A stretch of 64,000 nucleotides of DNA. It comes from Rhizobium sp. S152. Lineage in GTDB: Bacteria; Pseudomonadota; Alphaproteobacteria; Rhizobiales; Rhizobiaceae. The DNA lies in assembly GCF_030380735.1 (NCBI RefSeq), contig NZ_JAUDRZ010000005.1, positions 1 to 64,000 of the forward strand, read 5' to 3'. Shown in pieces: positions 32,005 through 41,184 of the stretch; within the stretch, counting starts at the first letter, position 1, and the number at the start of each line of letters is the position of its first letter. The position numbers and the translations under genes are program-made. The notes under the pieces were generated by a model. The model was not told the origin of the DNA. It worked only from the letters and a program-made list of their open reading frames with translations, and made no database searches.

Positions 32005-32385
32005 ATGCCACACTCCAACATCACCCCAAAAACTCGGGAACGAGCGAGACGCCTCCGCCGCGAACTGACCAAGGCGGAAGCCGCCATGTGGGACATGCTT
32101 CGAGACCTCCGCCCCTACGGCGCCCGCTTCCGCCGCGAAACGCCTGTCGGCCCCTATATCGCTGATTTCGCGTGGCTCTCCGCTCGACTGATCATCGAAG
32201 TCGATGGCGACAGCCATGAAACGGATCCCGGCCGCAGGCACGACAGCGCGCGCGACGCATTTCTACGCAACGAAGGCTTCACCGTGCTCCGCTTCGACAA
32301 CGACCAGGTGCTGGATGGACCGGATCACGTTTTCATCCAGGTCCAGAACCATGCCGCCAAGTTCCTGAAGGAGCAAGCCGCATGA
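32005..32385 (+). CDS. DUF559 domain protein, Vsr-like nuclease fold
   Basis: A 126-residue DUF559 protein related to the very-short-patch-repair endonuclease fold. The core is TKAEAAMWDMLRDLRPYGAR, then FRRETPVGPYIADF, LIIEVDGDSHE (acidic catalytic-type residues), RDAFLRNEGFTVLRFDND. Nuclease activity is inferred from the fold. It splits an ABC importer operon: its ribosome binding site is inside the repeat element arm just upstream, and its stop overlaps the permease ATG (ATGA). This suggests it came in with the repeat as a unit. Confidence 0.87.
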   Translation: MPHSNITPKTRERARRLRRELTKAEAAMWDMLRDLRPYGARFRRETPVGPYIADFAWLSARLIIEVDGDSHETDPGRRHDSARDAFLRNEGFTVLRFDNDQVLDGPDHVFIQVQNHAAKFLKEQAA

Positions 32386-33266
32386 CCCCCGACACCCTCA
32401 AGGACAAGATCATCCCTGTCACCACCATCCTGGCGGCCCTCGTCGCCATCTGGTACGTCGCGGCAATCCTGATGAACGCCCCCTTCCAGCGCGACATGGA
32501 CACCCGCGCCAATGCGACGCCGACGACGATCGAGTTCATCGAGAAAACCCTGTCCCAGCCGAAACCCCTCCTGCCCGCCCCGCATCAGGTGGCCCAGAAC
32601 GTTTTCGAGAACACCTTCCTGCGCAAGCTCTCCAGCAACCGCAGCCTCGTCTATCACGCAGGCGTGACGCTCTCCTCCACCGTGCTCGGCTTCACCCTCG
32701 GCACCCTGCTCGGCATCCTGATCGCCGTCGGCATCGTCCATATCAAGGCGCTCGACCGCAGCCTGATGCCGTGGATCATCACCTCGCAGACCATCCCGAT
32801 CCTGGCGATCGCGCCGATGGTGATCGTCGTGCTTGGCGCCATCAACATCACCGGCCTCATCCCCAAGGCGCTGATCTCGACCTACCTCTCCTTCTTCCCC
32901 GTCACGGTCGGCATGGTGAAAGGCCTGCGCTCGCCCGAGATCATGCTGCTCGACCTGATGTGCACCTATAATTCGTCGGCCGCCCAGACCTTCTGGAAAC
33001 TGCGCGTGCCGGCCTCCGTGCCCTATCTCTTCACCTCGATGAAGGTGGCGATCGCCGCCAGCCTCGTCGGCGCCATCGTCGGCGAGTTGCCGACGGGAGC
33101 GGTGGCCGGTATCGGCTCCAAGCTGCTCGCCGGCTCCTATTACAGCCAGACCATCGACATCTGGGCGGCGCTGATCGCCGGCTCACTGCTCGCGGCACTC
33201 CTGATCATGGTCGTCAGCATAGCCGCCAAGATCGTCGATCGCGCCATGGGCGGGAGGTCGGCATGA
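32382..33266 (+). CDS. ABC transporter permease 1, NitT/TauT type
   Basis: A 294-residue inner-membrane permease with about six helices and the BPD_transp_1 coupling segment around LLDLMCTYNSSAAQTFWKLRVPASVPYLFTS. An N-terminal extension (about residues 25-110) precedes the core. It overlaps DUF559 upstream and permease 2 downstream by 4 bases each. With the ATPase, permease 2 and the binding protein it forms one importer. Confidence 0.9.
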   Translation: MTPDTLKDKIIPVTTILAALVAIWYVAAILMNAPFQRDMDTRANATPTTIEFIEKTLSQPKPLLPAPHQVAQNVFENTFLRKLSSNRSLVYHAGVTLSSTVLGFTLGTLLGILIAVGIVHIKALDRSLMPWIITSQTIPILAIAPMVIVVLGAINITGLIPKALISTYLSFFPVTVGMVKGLRSPEIMLLDLMCTYNSSAAQTFWKLRVPASVPYLFTSMKVAIAASLVGAIVGELPTGAVAGIGSKLLAGSYYSQTIDIWAALIAGSLLAALLIMVVSIAAKIVDRAMGGRSA

Positions 33267-34384
33267 AGAACGCGTCCTGGCAGGCAATCGTCGCCCTCCT
33301 CCTCACCATTGCGACCGCTGCGACGCTGCCGCTGTTCTCCGCTGCGGCCGCAAAGCCTCCGTCGAGCGGCACAACCGCCATCATTCTCATCCTCATTGCG
33401 GCATCCGCGCTGATTTCGCTGTTGCCGCAATCGCGAACCAGCCGGTCGACCGTGCTCTTCATCGGCGCCCATGTCGGCGCCTGGATGCTGCTGTCGAGCC
33501 TTGGTGGCAATGAAGGCTTCGCGGCGAAGCCGTTCTTCCTCTTGATGGGCGCCTGCTGGCTGCTCGCCTGGCGCACAGTCAGCGAGATCGTCGAAATCAG
33601 AACCGCCTCGCGCGGCGACGACACTGCCCTGCGGCTGCTGGTACCCGCCATCTTCGGCGCCTGGATCCTGATCCTCTGGGAAACCGCCACACGCGGCGCC
33701 GGCATCCCCTTCGTGCTCTTGCCGCCGCCGAGCGCCATTGCCGGCCGCATCGTCGGATCGCTCCCGATCCTCGGCGACGACGTCAGGCAGACGATCTTGA
33801 AGGCCGTGCTGGCGGGATATGTCATCGGCTGTGGCGCCGGCTTCGTGGTCGCCATCCTCGCCGACCGCGTCGCCTTCCTGCGCCGTGGCCTGCTGCCGAT
33901 CGGCAACATGGTCTCGGCCCTGCCGATGATCGGCATCGCCCCGATCATGGTCATGTGGTTCGGCTTCGACTGGCAGTCCAAGGCCGCCGTCGTCGTCATC
34001 ATGACCTTCTTCCCGATGCTGGTGAACACCGTCGCCGGCCTTGCCGCATCCGGTCCGATGGAGCGCGACCTGATGCAGACCTACGCCTCGAGCTACTGGC
34101 AGACGCTTCTGAAGCTTCGGCTTCCGGCCGCCATGCCGTTCATTTTCAATGCATTGAAGATCAACTCGACGCTGGCGCTCATCGGTGCCATCGTCGCGGA
34201 GTTCTTCGGTACGCCGATCGTCGGCATGGGCTTCCGCATCTCCACCGAGATCGGGCGCATGAATGTCGACATGGTCTGGGCCGAAATCGCCGTCGCGGCG
34301 CTGGCTGGCTCGATCTTCTATGGCGTCGTCGCCCTCGCTGAGCGGGCGGTGACGTTCTGGCATCCGTCTATCCGTGGTGGCTAG
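33263..34384 (+). CDS. ABC transporter permease 2, NitT/TauT type
   Basis: A 373-residue permease. The N-terminal third adds three to four hydrophobic helices not found in short SsuC-type proteins, and the C-terminal part is the classical BPD_transp_1 domain with TYASSYWQTLLKLRLPAAMP as the ATPase-coupling loop. The start overlaps the permease 1 stop. Two different permease subunits imply a heterodimeric channel. Confidence 0.9.
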   Translation: MKNASWQAIVALLLTIATAATLPLFSAAAAKPPSSGTTAIILILIAASALISLLPQSRTSRSTVLFIGAHVGAWMLLSSLGGNEGFAAKPFFLLMGACWLLAWRTVSEIVEIRTASRGDDTALRLLVPAIFGAWILILWETATRGAGIPFVLLPPPSAIAGRIVGSLPILGDDVRQTILKAVLAGYVIGCGAGFVVAILADRVAFLRRGLLPIGNMVSALPMIGIAPIMVMWFGFDWQSKAAVVVIMTFFPMLVNTVAGLAASGPMERDLMQTYASSYWQTLLKLRLPAAMPFIFNALKINSTLALIGAIVAEFFGTPIVGMGFRISTEIGRMNVDMVWAEIAVAALAGSIFYGVVALAERAVTFWHPSIRGG

Positions 34385-34442
34385 GCGACGTCTATTCCCG
34401 GCACTGGGGCTGGGCATAACGAAAGAAAGAGGGAACAAGAAA

Positions 34443-35414
34443 ATGAAAAAACTGGTTCTTGCAATGATGGCGAGCGCCATGGCGATGGCGGCAAGCCACG
34501 CGATGGCCGCCGACAAGGTGACGCTTCAGCTGAAGTGGGTCACCCAGTCGCAGTTCGCCGGCTACTACGTCGCCAAGGAGAAGGGCTACTACGAGGAAGA
34601 AGGCCTCGACGTCGACATCAAGCCGGGCGGTCCTGATATCGCGCCCGAGCAGGTGATTGCCGGTGGCGGCGCCGATGTGATCGTCGACTGGATGGGCGGC
34701 GCGCTGGTTGCCCGCGAAAAGGGCGTTCCGCTCGTCAACATCGCCCAGCCCTACCAGAAGTCGGGCATGGAACTGATCTGCCGCAAGGATGGCCCGATCA
34801 AGACCGAAGCCGACTTCAAGGGCCACACGCTCGGTGTCTGGTTCTTCGGCAACGAATATCCCTTCTTCGCCTGGATGAACAAGATCGGCCTGAAGACCGA
34901 TGGCGGCAAGGATGGTGTCACGGTGCTGAAGCAGAGCTTCGACGTGCAGCCGCTCCTGCAGAAGCAGGCCGATTGCATCTCCGTCATGACCTATAACGAA
35001 TACTGGCAGGCGATCGATGCCGGCTTCAAGCCGGAGGAACTGACGGTCTTCAACTACACTGAAATGGGCAACGACCTGCTCGAGGACGGCCTTTACGCCA
35101 ACGAGGAAAAGCTCAAGGACCCGGCCTTCAAGGAAAAGATGGCCAAGTTCGTCAAGGCTTCGATGAAGGGCTGGAAGTATGCCGTCGAAAACCCCGACGA
35201 TGCAGCCGAGATTGTCGTCGATGCCGGTGGCCAGGACGAAAACCACCAGAAGCGGATGATGAGCGAAGTCGCCAAGCTGATCGGCGACGGCACGGGCAAG
35301 CTCGACACCACGCTCTACGACCGCACCGCCAAGGCCCTGCTCGACCAGAAGATCATCACGAAGGAGCCCTCCGGCGCCTGGACGCATGACGTGACCGACG
35401 CGGCCGCGAAGTAA
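34443..35414 (+). CDS. ABC transporter substrate-binding protein, NMT1/THI5-like
   Basis: A periplasmic binding protein of about 323 aa with a Sec signal peptide (residues 1-23, ending ASHAMA). The fold is that of ThiY/SsuA: LQLKWVTQSQFAGYYVAKEK is the classic start, followed by GGGADVIVDWMGGALVARE and WFFGNEYPFFAWMN. ThiY-type proteins bind pyrimidines such as HMP derivatives, which fits the neighbouring pyrimidine catabolic genes; the real ligand is not shown by sequence. The ATG at 34443 follows a purine-rich region, and a strong terminator comes after the stop. Confidence 0.88.
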   Translation: MKKLVLAMMASAMAMAASHAMAADKVTLQLKWVTQSQFAGYYVAKEKGYYEEEGLDVDIKPGGPDIAPEQVIAGGGADVIVDWMGGALVAREKGVPLVNIAQPYQKSGMELICRKDGPIKTEADFKGHTLGVWFFGNEYPFFAWMNKIGLKTDGGKDGVTVLKQSFDVQPLLQKQADCISVMTYNEYWQAIDAGFKPEELTVFNYTEMGNDLLEDGLYANEEKLKDPAFKEKMAKFVKASMKGWKYAVENPDDAAEIVVDAGGQDENHQKRMMSEVAKLIGDGTGKLDTTLYDRTAKALLDQKIITKEPSGAWTHDVTDAAAK

Positions 35415-35436
35415 GCGCCTGCAATATGCACCTGAA

Positions 35437-35466
35437 ACGCGCAGAGGCCACTCTGCGCGTTTTTTT
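35437..35466 (+). terminator. Rho-independent terminator of the ABC importer operon
   Basis: A 10-bp perfect stem ACGCGCAGAG / CTCTGCGCGT with a 4-base loop and a run of seven T, 22 bases after the binding-protein stop. Confidence 0.93.
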
Positions 35467-35818
35467 GCGACCGGATCAAAAAAATCTCAGCGCATCTGTC
35501 GCATCCGTGTCTGGTCATCCGTCATAGGAATGACAGGATTGCGATCAACAAACCGAATGCCGGCATCACGGAATGGTGATTGATCTCAAGACCATCGATC
35601 ACTAATGTGCGCCGCAAGGAATTATTTTCCGCCGGACTTGTGCGTGGAGCAAAACGATACCACCTACGAGTCGATTTGCCGACGAGGGTCATCTTACGAA
35701 GTAAGAGACGGCAATGATGCGGGAATATTTCTGAGCTTACTACGACGGGAGCAGGCCACCGCGAGCTGAGGACAACGCGCGAGTTTGGCCAACCTTTTCA
35801 AAGACTGGACCAAGACGC
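35467..35818. other. Intergenic region before the RND pump
   Basis: About 350 bp without a credible gene. It holds a palindrome TCTTAC-GAA-GTAAGA (35692-35706), 113 bases before the adaptor start, which could be an operator for the pump. No regulator gene lies adjacent. Confidence 0.5.
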
Positions 35819-37012
35819 ATGGTACGCATGACGCCTAAAACTCTACGCGCCTCCACCCTGATTGCGGCTGTTCTTGCCGCATCGGCCGCTTTCGCGCAGG
35901 AAAACCAGCCATCGAAGGCGCAGCAGAACCTGCCTGTGATCGTGGTCACGACCGCGGCCAGGCGCGCGCTGGTCGACCGCGTCATAGGCACCGGCACGAT
36001 CCGCCCGATCGAGGAAGTCTATATCCAGCCCCAGGTCGAGGGTCTCTCCATCCGCTCGCTCAACGTCGATGTCGGCGACAAGGTCGAGGCCGACAGCACG
36101 CTTGCCACGCTGAACGAGGATGCCCTCGTGCTGCAGAAAGCGCAGATGATGGCGACCAAGGCGAAGGGTGAGGCTAGCCTCGCCCAGCTTCGCGCTCAGC
36201 TTCTGGAAGCCAAGGCCACGGCCGAGCAGGCCCGCCTGCAACAGGCGCGTTCGGCCGAGATGGGCAAGAAGGGCACGGTGTCTACCGCTCAGGTCGAACA
36301 GGCGGATGCCTCCGCCGCCACCGCCAATGCGCGCGTCAGCTCCGCCCAGCAGGCGATCGAAGTCGCCATCGCCGACCTCAAGGTCGTCGACAGCCAGATT
36401 GCCGACGCCGATCTCAAGCTCGCGCGCACCGCGGTAAAAACGCCTGTTGCAGGCGTGATCTCCGCCAAGAACGCCCGCATCGGCGCCATCGCCGCCGGCA
36501 CTGGCGATCCGATGTTCACCGTCATCAAGGACAGCGCCATCGAACTCGTCGCTGAATTGTCGGAAACCGATATCCAGAAGATCAAGGTCGGCCAGCGTGC
36601 CATCGTCACGCTGTCGGGCAGCCGCACGAAGATCGAGGGCAAGGTCAGGATCGTCTCCCCGACGGTCGACCAATCCACCCGCCTCGGCCTCGTGCACATC
36701 TATATCGACGACGAGAGCGCGGCACGCTCCGGCATGTATGCCAGCGCCGACATCATCGTTGCCGAGAAAGACAACATCGCCCTGCCGCTGGCGGCGGTCA
36801 CCACCGGCCGCAACGGCTCGACCGCCCGCAAGGTCGAGGATGGCGTCGTCAAGCAGGTGAAGGTTACCACCGGCATCCAGGACGGCGGCTTCGTCGAGAT
36901 CGCCGAGGGTCTCAAGGAAGGCGACACCGTCGTCGCCAAGGCCGGCGCCTTCGTGCGCGATGGCGACAAGATCACACCCGTCACCGAAGCCGTATCGGCA
37001 CAATCGAACTGA
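35819..37012 (+). CDS. RND efflux periplasmic adaptor (membrane fusion protein)
   Basis: A 397-residue HlyD/AcrA-type adaptor. A signal peptide covers about residues 1-29 (ending ASAAFAQEN). It has the barrel-sandwich start VEGLSIRSLNVDVGDKVEAD, a long alpha-hairpin (about 105-200), the second lipoyl half TAVKTPVAGVISAKNARIG and a beta-barrel and C-terminal membrane-proximal domain. No lipobox Cys is seen. Alternative ATG at 35828. It is 13 bases ahead of the RND permease. No outer-membrane gene follows, though a NodT-type gene stands at the left edge of the window, 35 kb away. Confidence 0.9.
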   Translation: MVRMTPKTLRASTLIAAVLAASAAFAQENQPSKAQQNLPVIVVTTAARRALVDRVIGTGTIRPIEEVYIQPQVEGLSIRSLNVDVGDKVEADSTLATLNEDALVLQKAQMMATKAKGEASLAQLRAQLLEAKATAEQARLQQARSAEMGKKGTVSTAQVEQADASAATANARVSSAQQAIEVAIADLKVVDSQIADADLKLARTAVKTPVAGVISAKNARIGAIAAGTGDPMFTVIKDSAIELVAELSETDIQKIKVGQRAIVTLSGSRTKIEGKVRIVSPTVDQSTRLGLVHIYIDDESAARSGMYASADIIVAEKDNIALPLAAVTTGRNGSTARKVEDGVVKQVKVTTGIQDGGFVEIAEGLKEGDTVVAKAGAFVRDGDKITPVTEAVSAQSN

Positions 37013-37025
37013 CCGAGGCTAATCC

Positions 37026-40000
37026 ATGAATTTCTCCGCATGGTCGATCCGAAATCCGATTGCGCCCCTGCTCGGCTTCGTGCTGCTGCTTTTCGTGGGC
37101 ATCCAGGCCTTCTACCAGCTGCCGATCACCCGCTTCCCCAATATCGACGTCCCCGTCGTTTCCATCACCGTAACGCAGAGCGGTGCTTCGCCGGCCGAAC
37201 TCGAAATGCAGGTGACCAAGGAGGTCGAGGACGCGGTCGCATCCATCAGCGGCATCGATGAAATCCAGTCGACGGTCACCGACGGCCAGTCGCAGACCGT
37301 CGTCGTCTTCCGCATCGAAAAGCCGACTGCGGAAGCAGTCCAGGACACCAAGGACGCGGTCGACAAGATTCGCAGCGACCTTCCTGCTGGCATCGAGGAG
37401 CCGATCGTCAGCAAGGTCGATGTCGAAGGACAGGCGATCCAGACCTTTGCAGTCTCCTCCCCCAACATGACGCTCGAGGAACTGTCCTGGTTCGTCGATG
37501 ACACCGTCAAGCGCGCGCTCCAGGGCCAGCCCGGCATCGGCCGTATCGACCGCTACGGCGGCGCCGACCGTGAAGTGCGTGTCTCGCTCGATCCCGGCAA
37601 GCTCGACGCCTACGGCATCACCGCTGCCGACGTGAACCAGCAACTGCGCGGCACCAACGTCAACCTCGGCTCCGGCCGTGGCCAAGTCGCCGGCAACGAG
37701 CAGACGATCCGCACGCTCGGCGACACACGCGACGTCTCGCAGCTCAACACGACAACCATAAGCCTGCCCAACGGCCGTTTCGTCAAGCTCTCCGAGCTCG
37801 GCAGGATTGAGGACACTTTCGAGGAGCAGAAGTCTTTCTCGCGTTTCAACGGCACGCCGTCGGTCACCTTCGCAGTGTTCCGCGCCAAGGGCGCCAGCGA
37901 AGTCTCGGTCGCCGAAACCGTGTCGGAAAGCCTGACGGAAATCCGCAAGGCCAATCCCGACGTCAAGATCGAGATGGTGGACGACAGCGTCTACTTCACC
38001 TACGGCAACTACGAAGCAGCCCTTCATACGTTGATCGAAGGCTCGATCCTCGCCGTCATCGTCGTCTTCCTCTTCCTGCGCAACTGGCGCGCGACGCTGA
38101 TCGCCGCCGTAGCGCTCCCCTTGTCGGCCATCCCGACCTTCTGGATCATGGATATCATGGGGTTCTCTTTGAACCTCGTGAGCTTCCTCGCGCTGACGCT
38201 GGCAACCGGTATTCTCGTCGACGACGCCATCGTCGAGATCGAGAACATCGCCCGCCATATCAAGATGGGCAAGACGCCCTACAGGGCAGCGCTTGAAGCA
38301 GCGGACGAAATCGGCCTCGCCGTCATCGCCACCAGCTTCACGATCATCGCCGTCTTCGTGCCGGTGTCGTTCATGCCTGGCATCGCCGGGCAGTATTTCA
38401 TCCAGTTCGGCCTGACGGTCGCCTTCTCGGTCTTCTTCTCGCTTGTCGTGGCGCGTCTCATCACCCCGTTGATGGCCGCCTATCTGATGCGCTCGGAAGA
38501 CGGCATGGAAGACCATCAGGACAATGACGGCTGGATCATGCGCGGCTATACCCGCCTGGTCACCGGCACCACGCGCAAGTGGTACTGGCGCTACACGACG
38601 CTGCTCTGCGCCATCGCCTTCCTGATCGGCTCGATGATGTTGCTCAGCCGCGTGCCCGGCAGCTTCATGCCGCCGGACGATTCCTCGCGCGTCGTCCTTT
38701 CCGTCGAACTGCCGCCGAACGCCACGCTCGAGGACACGGCAGCTGCCTCCACCAAGGTCTATGACGCGGTGCGCGGGATCGACGGCGTGGAAAGCGTCTT
38801 CGTTCTCGGCGGCGCCTCGCCCAAGGGCGATCTCGAGCTTCGCCGTGCAACCGTGCGCGTCATCCTCGGCAACATAGATCATTCGCTGCTCAAAACCCTC
38901 GTCAACAAGGGCCTCGGCGGGCTCCCCGTCATCGGCAATCTCGTGCCGAAGATGGAAGACCACGGCCGGACGCGTCCCCAGTGGGATGTCGAGAAGGACA
39001 TCTTCGCCGCCGTCCGCGGTATCCCTGACGTGCGCATCTCCAAGGTCAACGACCGCGCCGAGCGCGATCTCTCCTTCAACTTCCTCTCCACCAATGAGGA
39101 TGATCTGAACGAGGCTGTGAGCCTGCTGGAATCGAAGCTGCGCGCGTCGCCGATCCTCGCCAACGTCTCATCCGAAGGCGCCCTGCCCCGTCCGGAACTG
39201 CAGATCCGCCCGCGCATGGCCGAAGCCTCCCGGCTCGGCATAACGCCGCAGCAGATCTCCGAGACGGTCCGCGTCGCCACCATCGGCGATATCGACGCCA
39301 ACCTCGCCAAGATCTCGCTCGACGACCGGCAGATCCCGATCCGCGTGCAGGCCTCGCTCGATGTCCGCCGCGATCTGGCTGCCATCCGCGCCATCAAGAT
39401 CAAGACGGCGAGCGGCGCCAGCGTTCCGCTCTACAGCGTCGCCGATGTCGACTATTCGGAAGGCCCGAGCTCGATCAAGCGCAACAACCGCAACCGCGTC
39501 GTCGCCATCGGCTCCGACGTGCCCTTCGGCACGGCGCTCGATACCTCGACCGCCGAGTTCAAGCGCATTGTCTCCGAAACCGAGCTGCCGAAGAGCGTGC
39601 ATCTGGCCGAAAGCGGTGACGCCAAGGTTCAGGGCGAAATGGTCCAAAGCTTCGGCAATGCCATGCTGATGGGCCTGATGCTGGTTCTGGTCGTGCTGAT
39701 CCTGCTCTTCAAGGATGTGATCCAGCCCTTCACCATCCTCTTCTCACTGCCGCTTGCGATCGGCGGCGTGGCGGTGGCGCTGATCATCACCCAGAACGCG
39801 CTCTCCATGCCCGTGCTCATCGGTATCCTGATGCTGATGGGTATTGTCACCAAGAACGCAATCCTGCTCGTCGATTTCGCGATCGAGATGAAGCGGCATG
39901 GCATGGAGCGTGTCGAAGCCGTGGTGGAAGCCGGCCGCAAGCGCGCCCGGCCGATCATCATGACCTCGATTGCCATGTCGGCGGGCATGCTTCCCTCGGC

Positions 40001-40322
40001 GCTCGGCGTCGGCGAAGGCGGCTCGTTCCGCGCGCCGATGGCAATCGCCGTGATCGGCGGCATCATCGTCTCCACGGTGCTGTCGCTGGTGGTCGTTCCC
40101 TCATTCTTCCTGATCATGGACGATCTCTCCCGCCTGCTCGGCTGGATGTTCGGCCGCCTTGTCGGCAGGAAGGACGAGGAGGAGCTGCCGCTATCCCGCG
40201 AGGAACTCACGCAGGCTGTCGGCTCGCTCGACGACCGCGTCAGCGCCATCGAGAAGCCGGATGGCAAGCGCGGCAAATCGGGCGGCAACGTCGTCCGCCT
40301 ACCGCCCTTCGCGGCGGAGTAA
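37026..40322 (+). CDS. RND-family inner-membrane efflux transporter
   Basis: A proton-driven pump of 1098 aa with twelve membrane helices in the standard 1+5+1+5 layout and two large periplasmic loops (about 35-330 and 560-880). The helix 4 motif GILVDDAIVEIENI holds the two proton-relay aspartates. FPNIDVPVVSITVTQSGAS and SFMPGIAGQYF are typical of the AcrB/MexF-like (HAE1) branch. A 60-residue cytoplasmic tail extends beyond the usual end. It is cotranscribed with the adaptor; a terminator follows. Confidence 0.93.
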   Translation: MNFSAWSIRNPIAPLLGFVLLLFVGIQAFYQLPITRFPNIDVPVVSITVTQSGASPAELEMQVTKEVEDAVASISGIDEIQSTVTDGQSQTVVVFRIEKPTAEAVQDTKDAVDKIRSDLPAGIEEPIVSKVDVEGQAIQTFAVSSPNMTLEELSWFVDDTVKRALQGQPGIGRIDRYGGADREVRVSLDPGKLDAYGITAADVNQQLRGTNVNLGSGRGQVAGNEQTIRTLGDTRDVSQLNTTTISLPNGRFVKLSELGRIEDTFEEQKSFSRFNGTPSVTFAVFRAKGASEVSVAETVSESLTEIRKANPDVKIEMVDDSVYFTYGNYEAALHTLIEGSILAVIVVFLFLRNWRATLIAAVALPLSAIPTFWIMDIMGFSLNLVSFLALTLATGILVDDAIVEIENIARHIKMGKTPYRAALEAADEIGLAVIATSFTIIAVFVPVSFMPGIAGQYFIQFGLTVAFSVFFSLVVARLITPLMAAYLMRSEDGMEDHQDNDGWIMRGYTRLVTGTTRKWYWRYTTLLCAIAFLIGSMMLLSRVPGSFMPPDDSSRVVLSVELPPNATLEDTAAASTKVYDAVRGIDGVESVFVLGGASPKGDLELRRATVRVILGNIDHSLLKTLVNKGLGGLPVIGNLVPKMEDHGRTRPQWDVEKDIFAAVRGIPDVRISKVNDRAERDLSFNFLSTNEDDLNEAVSLLESKLRASPILANVSSEGALPRPELQIRPRMAEASRLGITPQQISETVRVATIGDIDANLAKISLDDRQIPIRVQASLDVRRDLAAIRAIKIKTASGASVPLYSVADVDYSEGPSSIKRNNRNRVVAIGSDVPFGTALDTSTAEFKRIVSETELPKSVHLAESGDAKVQGEMVQSFGNAMLMGLMLVLVVLILLFKDVIQPFTILFSLPLAIGGVAVALIITQNALSMPVLIGILMLMGIVTKNAILLVDFAIEMKRHGMERVEAVVEAGRKRARPIIMTSIAMSAGMLPSALGVGEGGSFRAPMAIAVIGGIIVSTVLSLVVVPSFFLIMDDLSRLLGWMFGRLVGRKDEEELPLSREELTQAVGSLDDRVSAIEKPDGKRGKSGGNVVRLPPFAAE

Positions 40323-40340
40323 CGCCTGCGAAAAAGCTGA

Positions 40341-40371
40341 AAGCCGTGGCCTCAACCGCCACGGCTTTTTT
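40341..40371 (+). terminator. Terminator of the RND operon
   Basis: A 10-bp stem AAGCCGTGGC / GCCACGGCTT with a 7-base loop and a run of six T, 18 bases after the RND stop. Confidence 0.93.
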
Positions 40372-40383
40372 GTTGCCCCTTGC

Positions 40384-40397
40384 TTGATCTCGATCAA
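40384..40397. promoter_or_regulatory. FNR/FixK/DNR-type box before the Crp/Fnr regulator
   Basis: TTGAT-CTCG-ATCAA, a perfect match to the anaerobic box of FNR-family proteins, 80 bases upstream of the regulator start. It could mediate autoregulation or control by FixK/FnrN. Confidence 0.8.
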
Positions 40398-40476
40398 TCT
40401 GGCGCGGCCGCCCTTTGGCTATCCTTAGCAGCATCGAATGTTTGCATTGCCCGCTGGATCGACCAGGGAGGATTGG

Positions 40477-41160
40477 ATGAACACAGCCTTGAGACTCACC
40501 GCTTCGCAAAAAGCCATGCTCGCCGAGACCACGCTTGCAGCGGGTCTCAACGGCGAACAACGCCGGGCGCTTGTCGCCTGCGCCGCCATGGTCGCCTACC
40601 AGGCGGAAGACATCCTGTTTCACGAGAATGAAGAGGCGCGTTATTTCTATTGCGTGCTCGGCGGATATGTCAGGCTATATCGGCTTGGCAGTGATGGCCG
40701 CGAGGCGGATATCAGGATCTGCGAACCCGGCGAGAGCTTTGGCGAGTGCCTCATCATCGACGGCGAGCATTATTACTACCACGCCCAAGCGACGGAACAC
40801 ACCGTGCTCGCGCGCTTCGATCTTCGCGCCGTCAGGCAGTTGCTGGACGAGCAGCCGCGCATTGCCACGGCGATGATGCGCAGCTTGTCGCAACACCTGC
40901 TTTCGACCATGGATTGCCTGGCAAGCAACCGCATGGAAACCGCGCCGCAGCGTGTCGCCCACTATCTGCTGGAGAACTGCCTGCCGGAAGGTGCCACGGC
41001 ATCGCTACGTCTGCCCTTTCAGAAGAGCCTGCTCGCCCGCAAGCTGGGGCTTGCCCCGGAAGCCCTGTCGCGGGCCTTCTCGGCATTGCGCCCGGCCGGC
41101 GTGACGGTGCGCGGCCGCGCCATCGCCATCAGCGACATCAATGCCCTGAGACAGGTGTAG
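40477..41160 (+). CDS. Crp/Fnr-family transcriptional regulator (DNR/NnrR-like)
   Basis: A 227-residue regulator with an N-terminal cyclic-nucleotide-binding-like beta-barrel (about 25-140) and a C-terminal winged helix-turn-helix (about 155-225). The recognition helix EALSRAFSAL has the E-x-x-S-R pattern that reads TTGAT boxes. The N-terminal Cys cluster of FNR is absent (only one Cys near residue 35), so an Fe-S oxygen sensor is unlikely and an NO- or heme-type DNR/NnrR protein is more likely. The ATG at 40477 has GGGAGG upstream, better than the ATG at 40438. Confidence 0.85.
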   Translation: MNTALRLTASQKAMLAETTLAAGLNGEQRRALVACAAMVAYQAEDILFHENEEARYFYCVLGGYVRLYRLGSDGREADIRICEPGESFGECLIIDGEHYYYHAQATEHTVLARFDLRAVRQLLDEQPRIATAMMRSLSQHLLSTMDCLASNRMETAPQRVAHYLLENCLPEGATASLRLPFQKSLLARKLGLAPEALSRAFSALRPAGVTVRGRAIAISDINALRQV

Positions 41161-41184
41161 CGCCGCGAGCGACGCTACCGCCGA

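Noticed and set aside
34374..34442. Upstream extension of the ABC binding protein
   Set aside because: It would put 23 Arg-rich residues before a normal signal peptide. The ATG at 34443 starts directly at the signal sequence.
36981..38963. Minus-strand open frame of 660 codons opposite the RND pump
   Set aside because: Antisense shadow of the adaptor and RND genes, with Asp/Gly/Arg-rich low-complexity translation and no family features.
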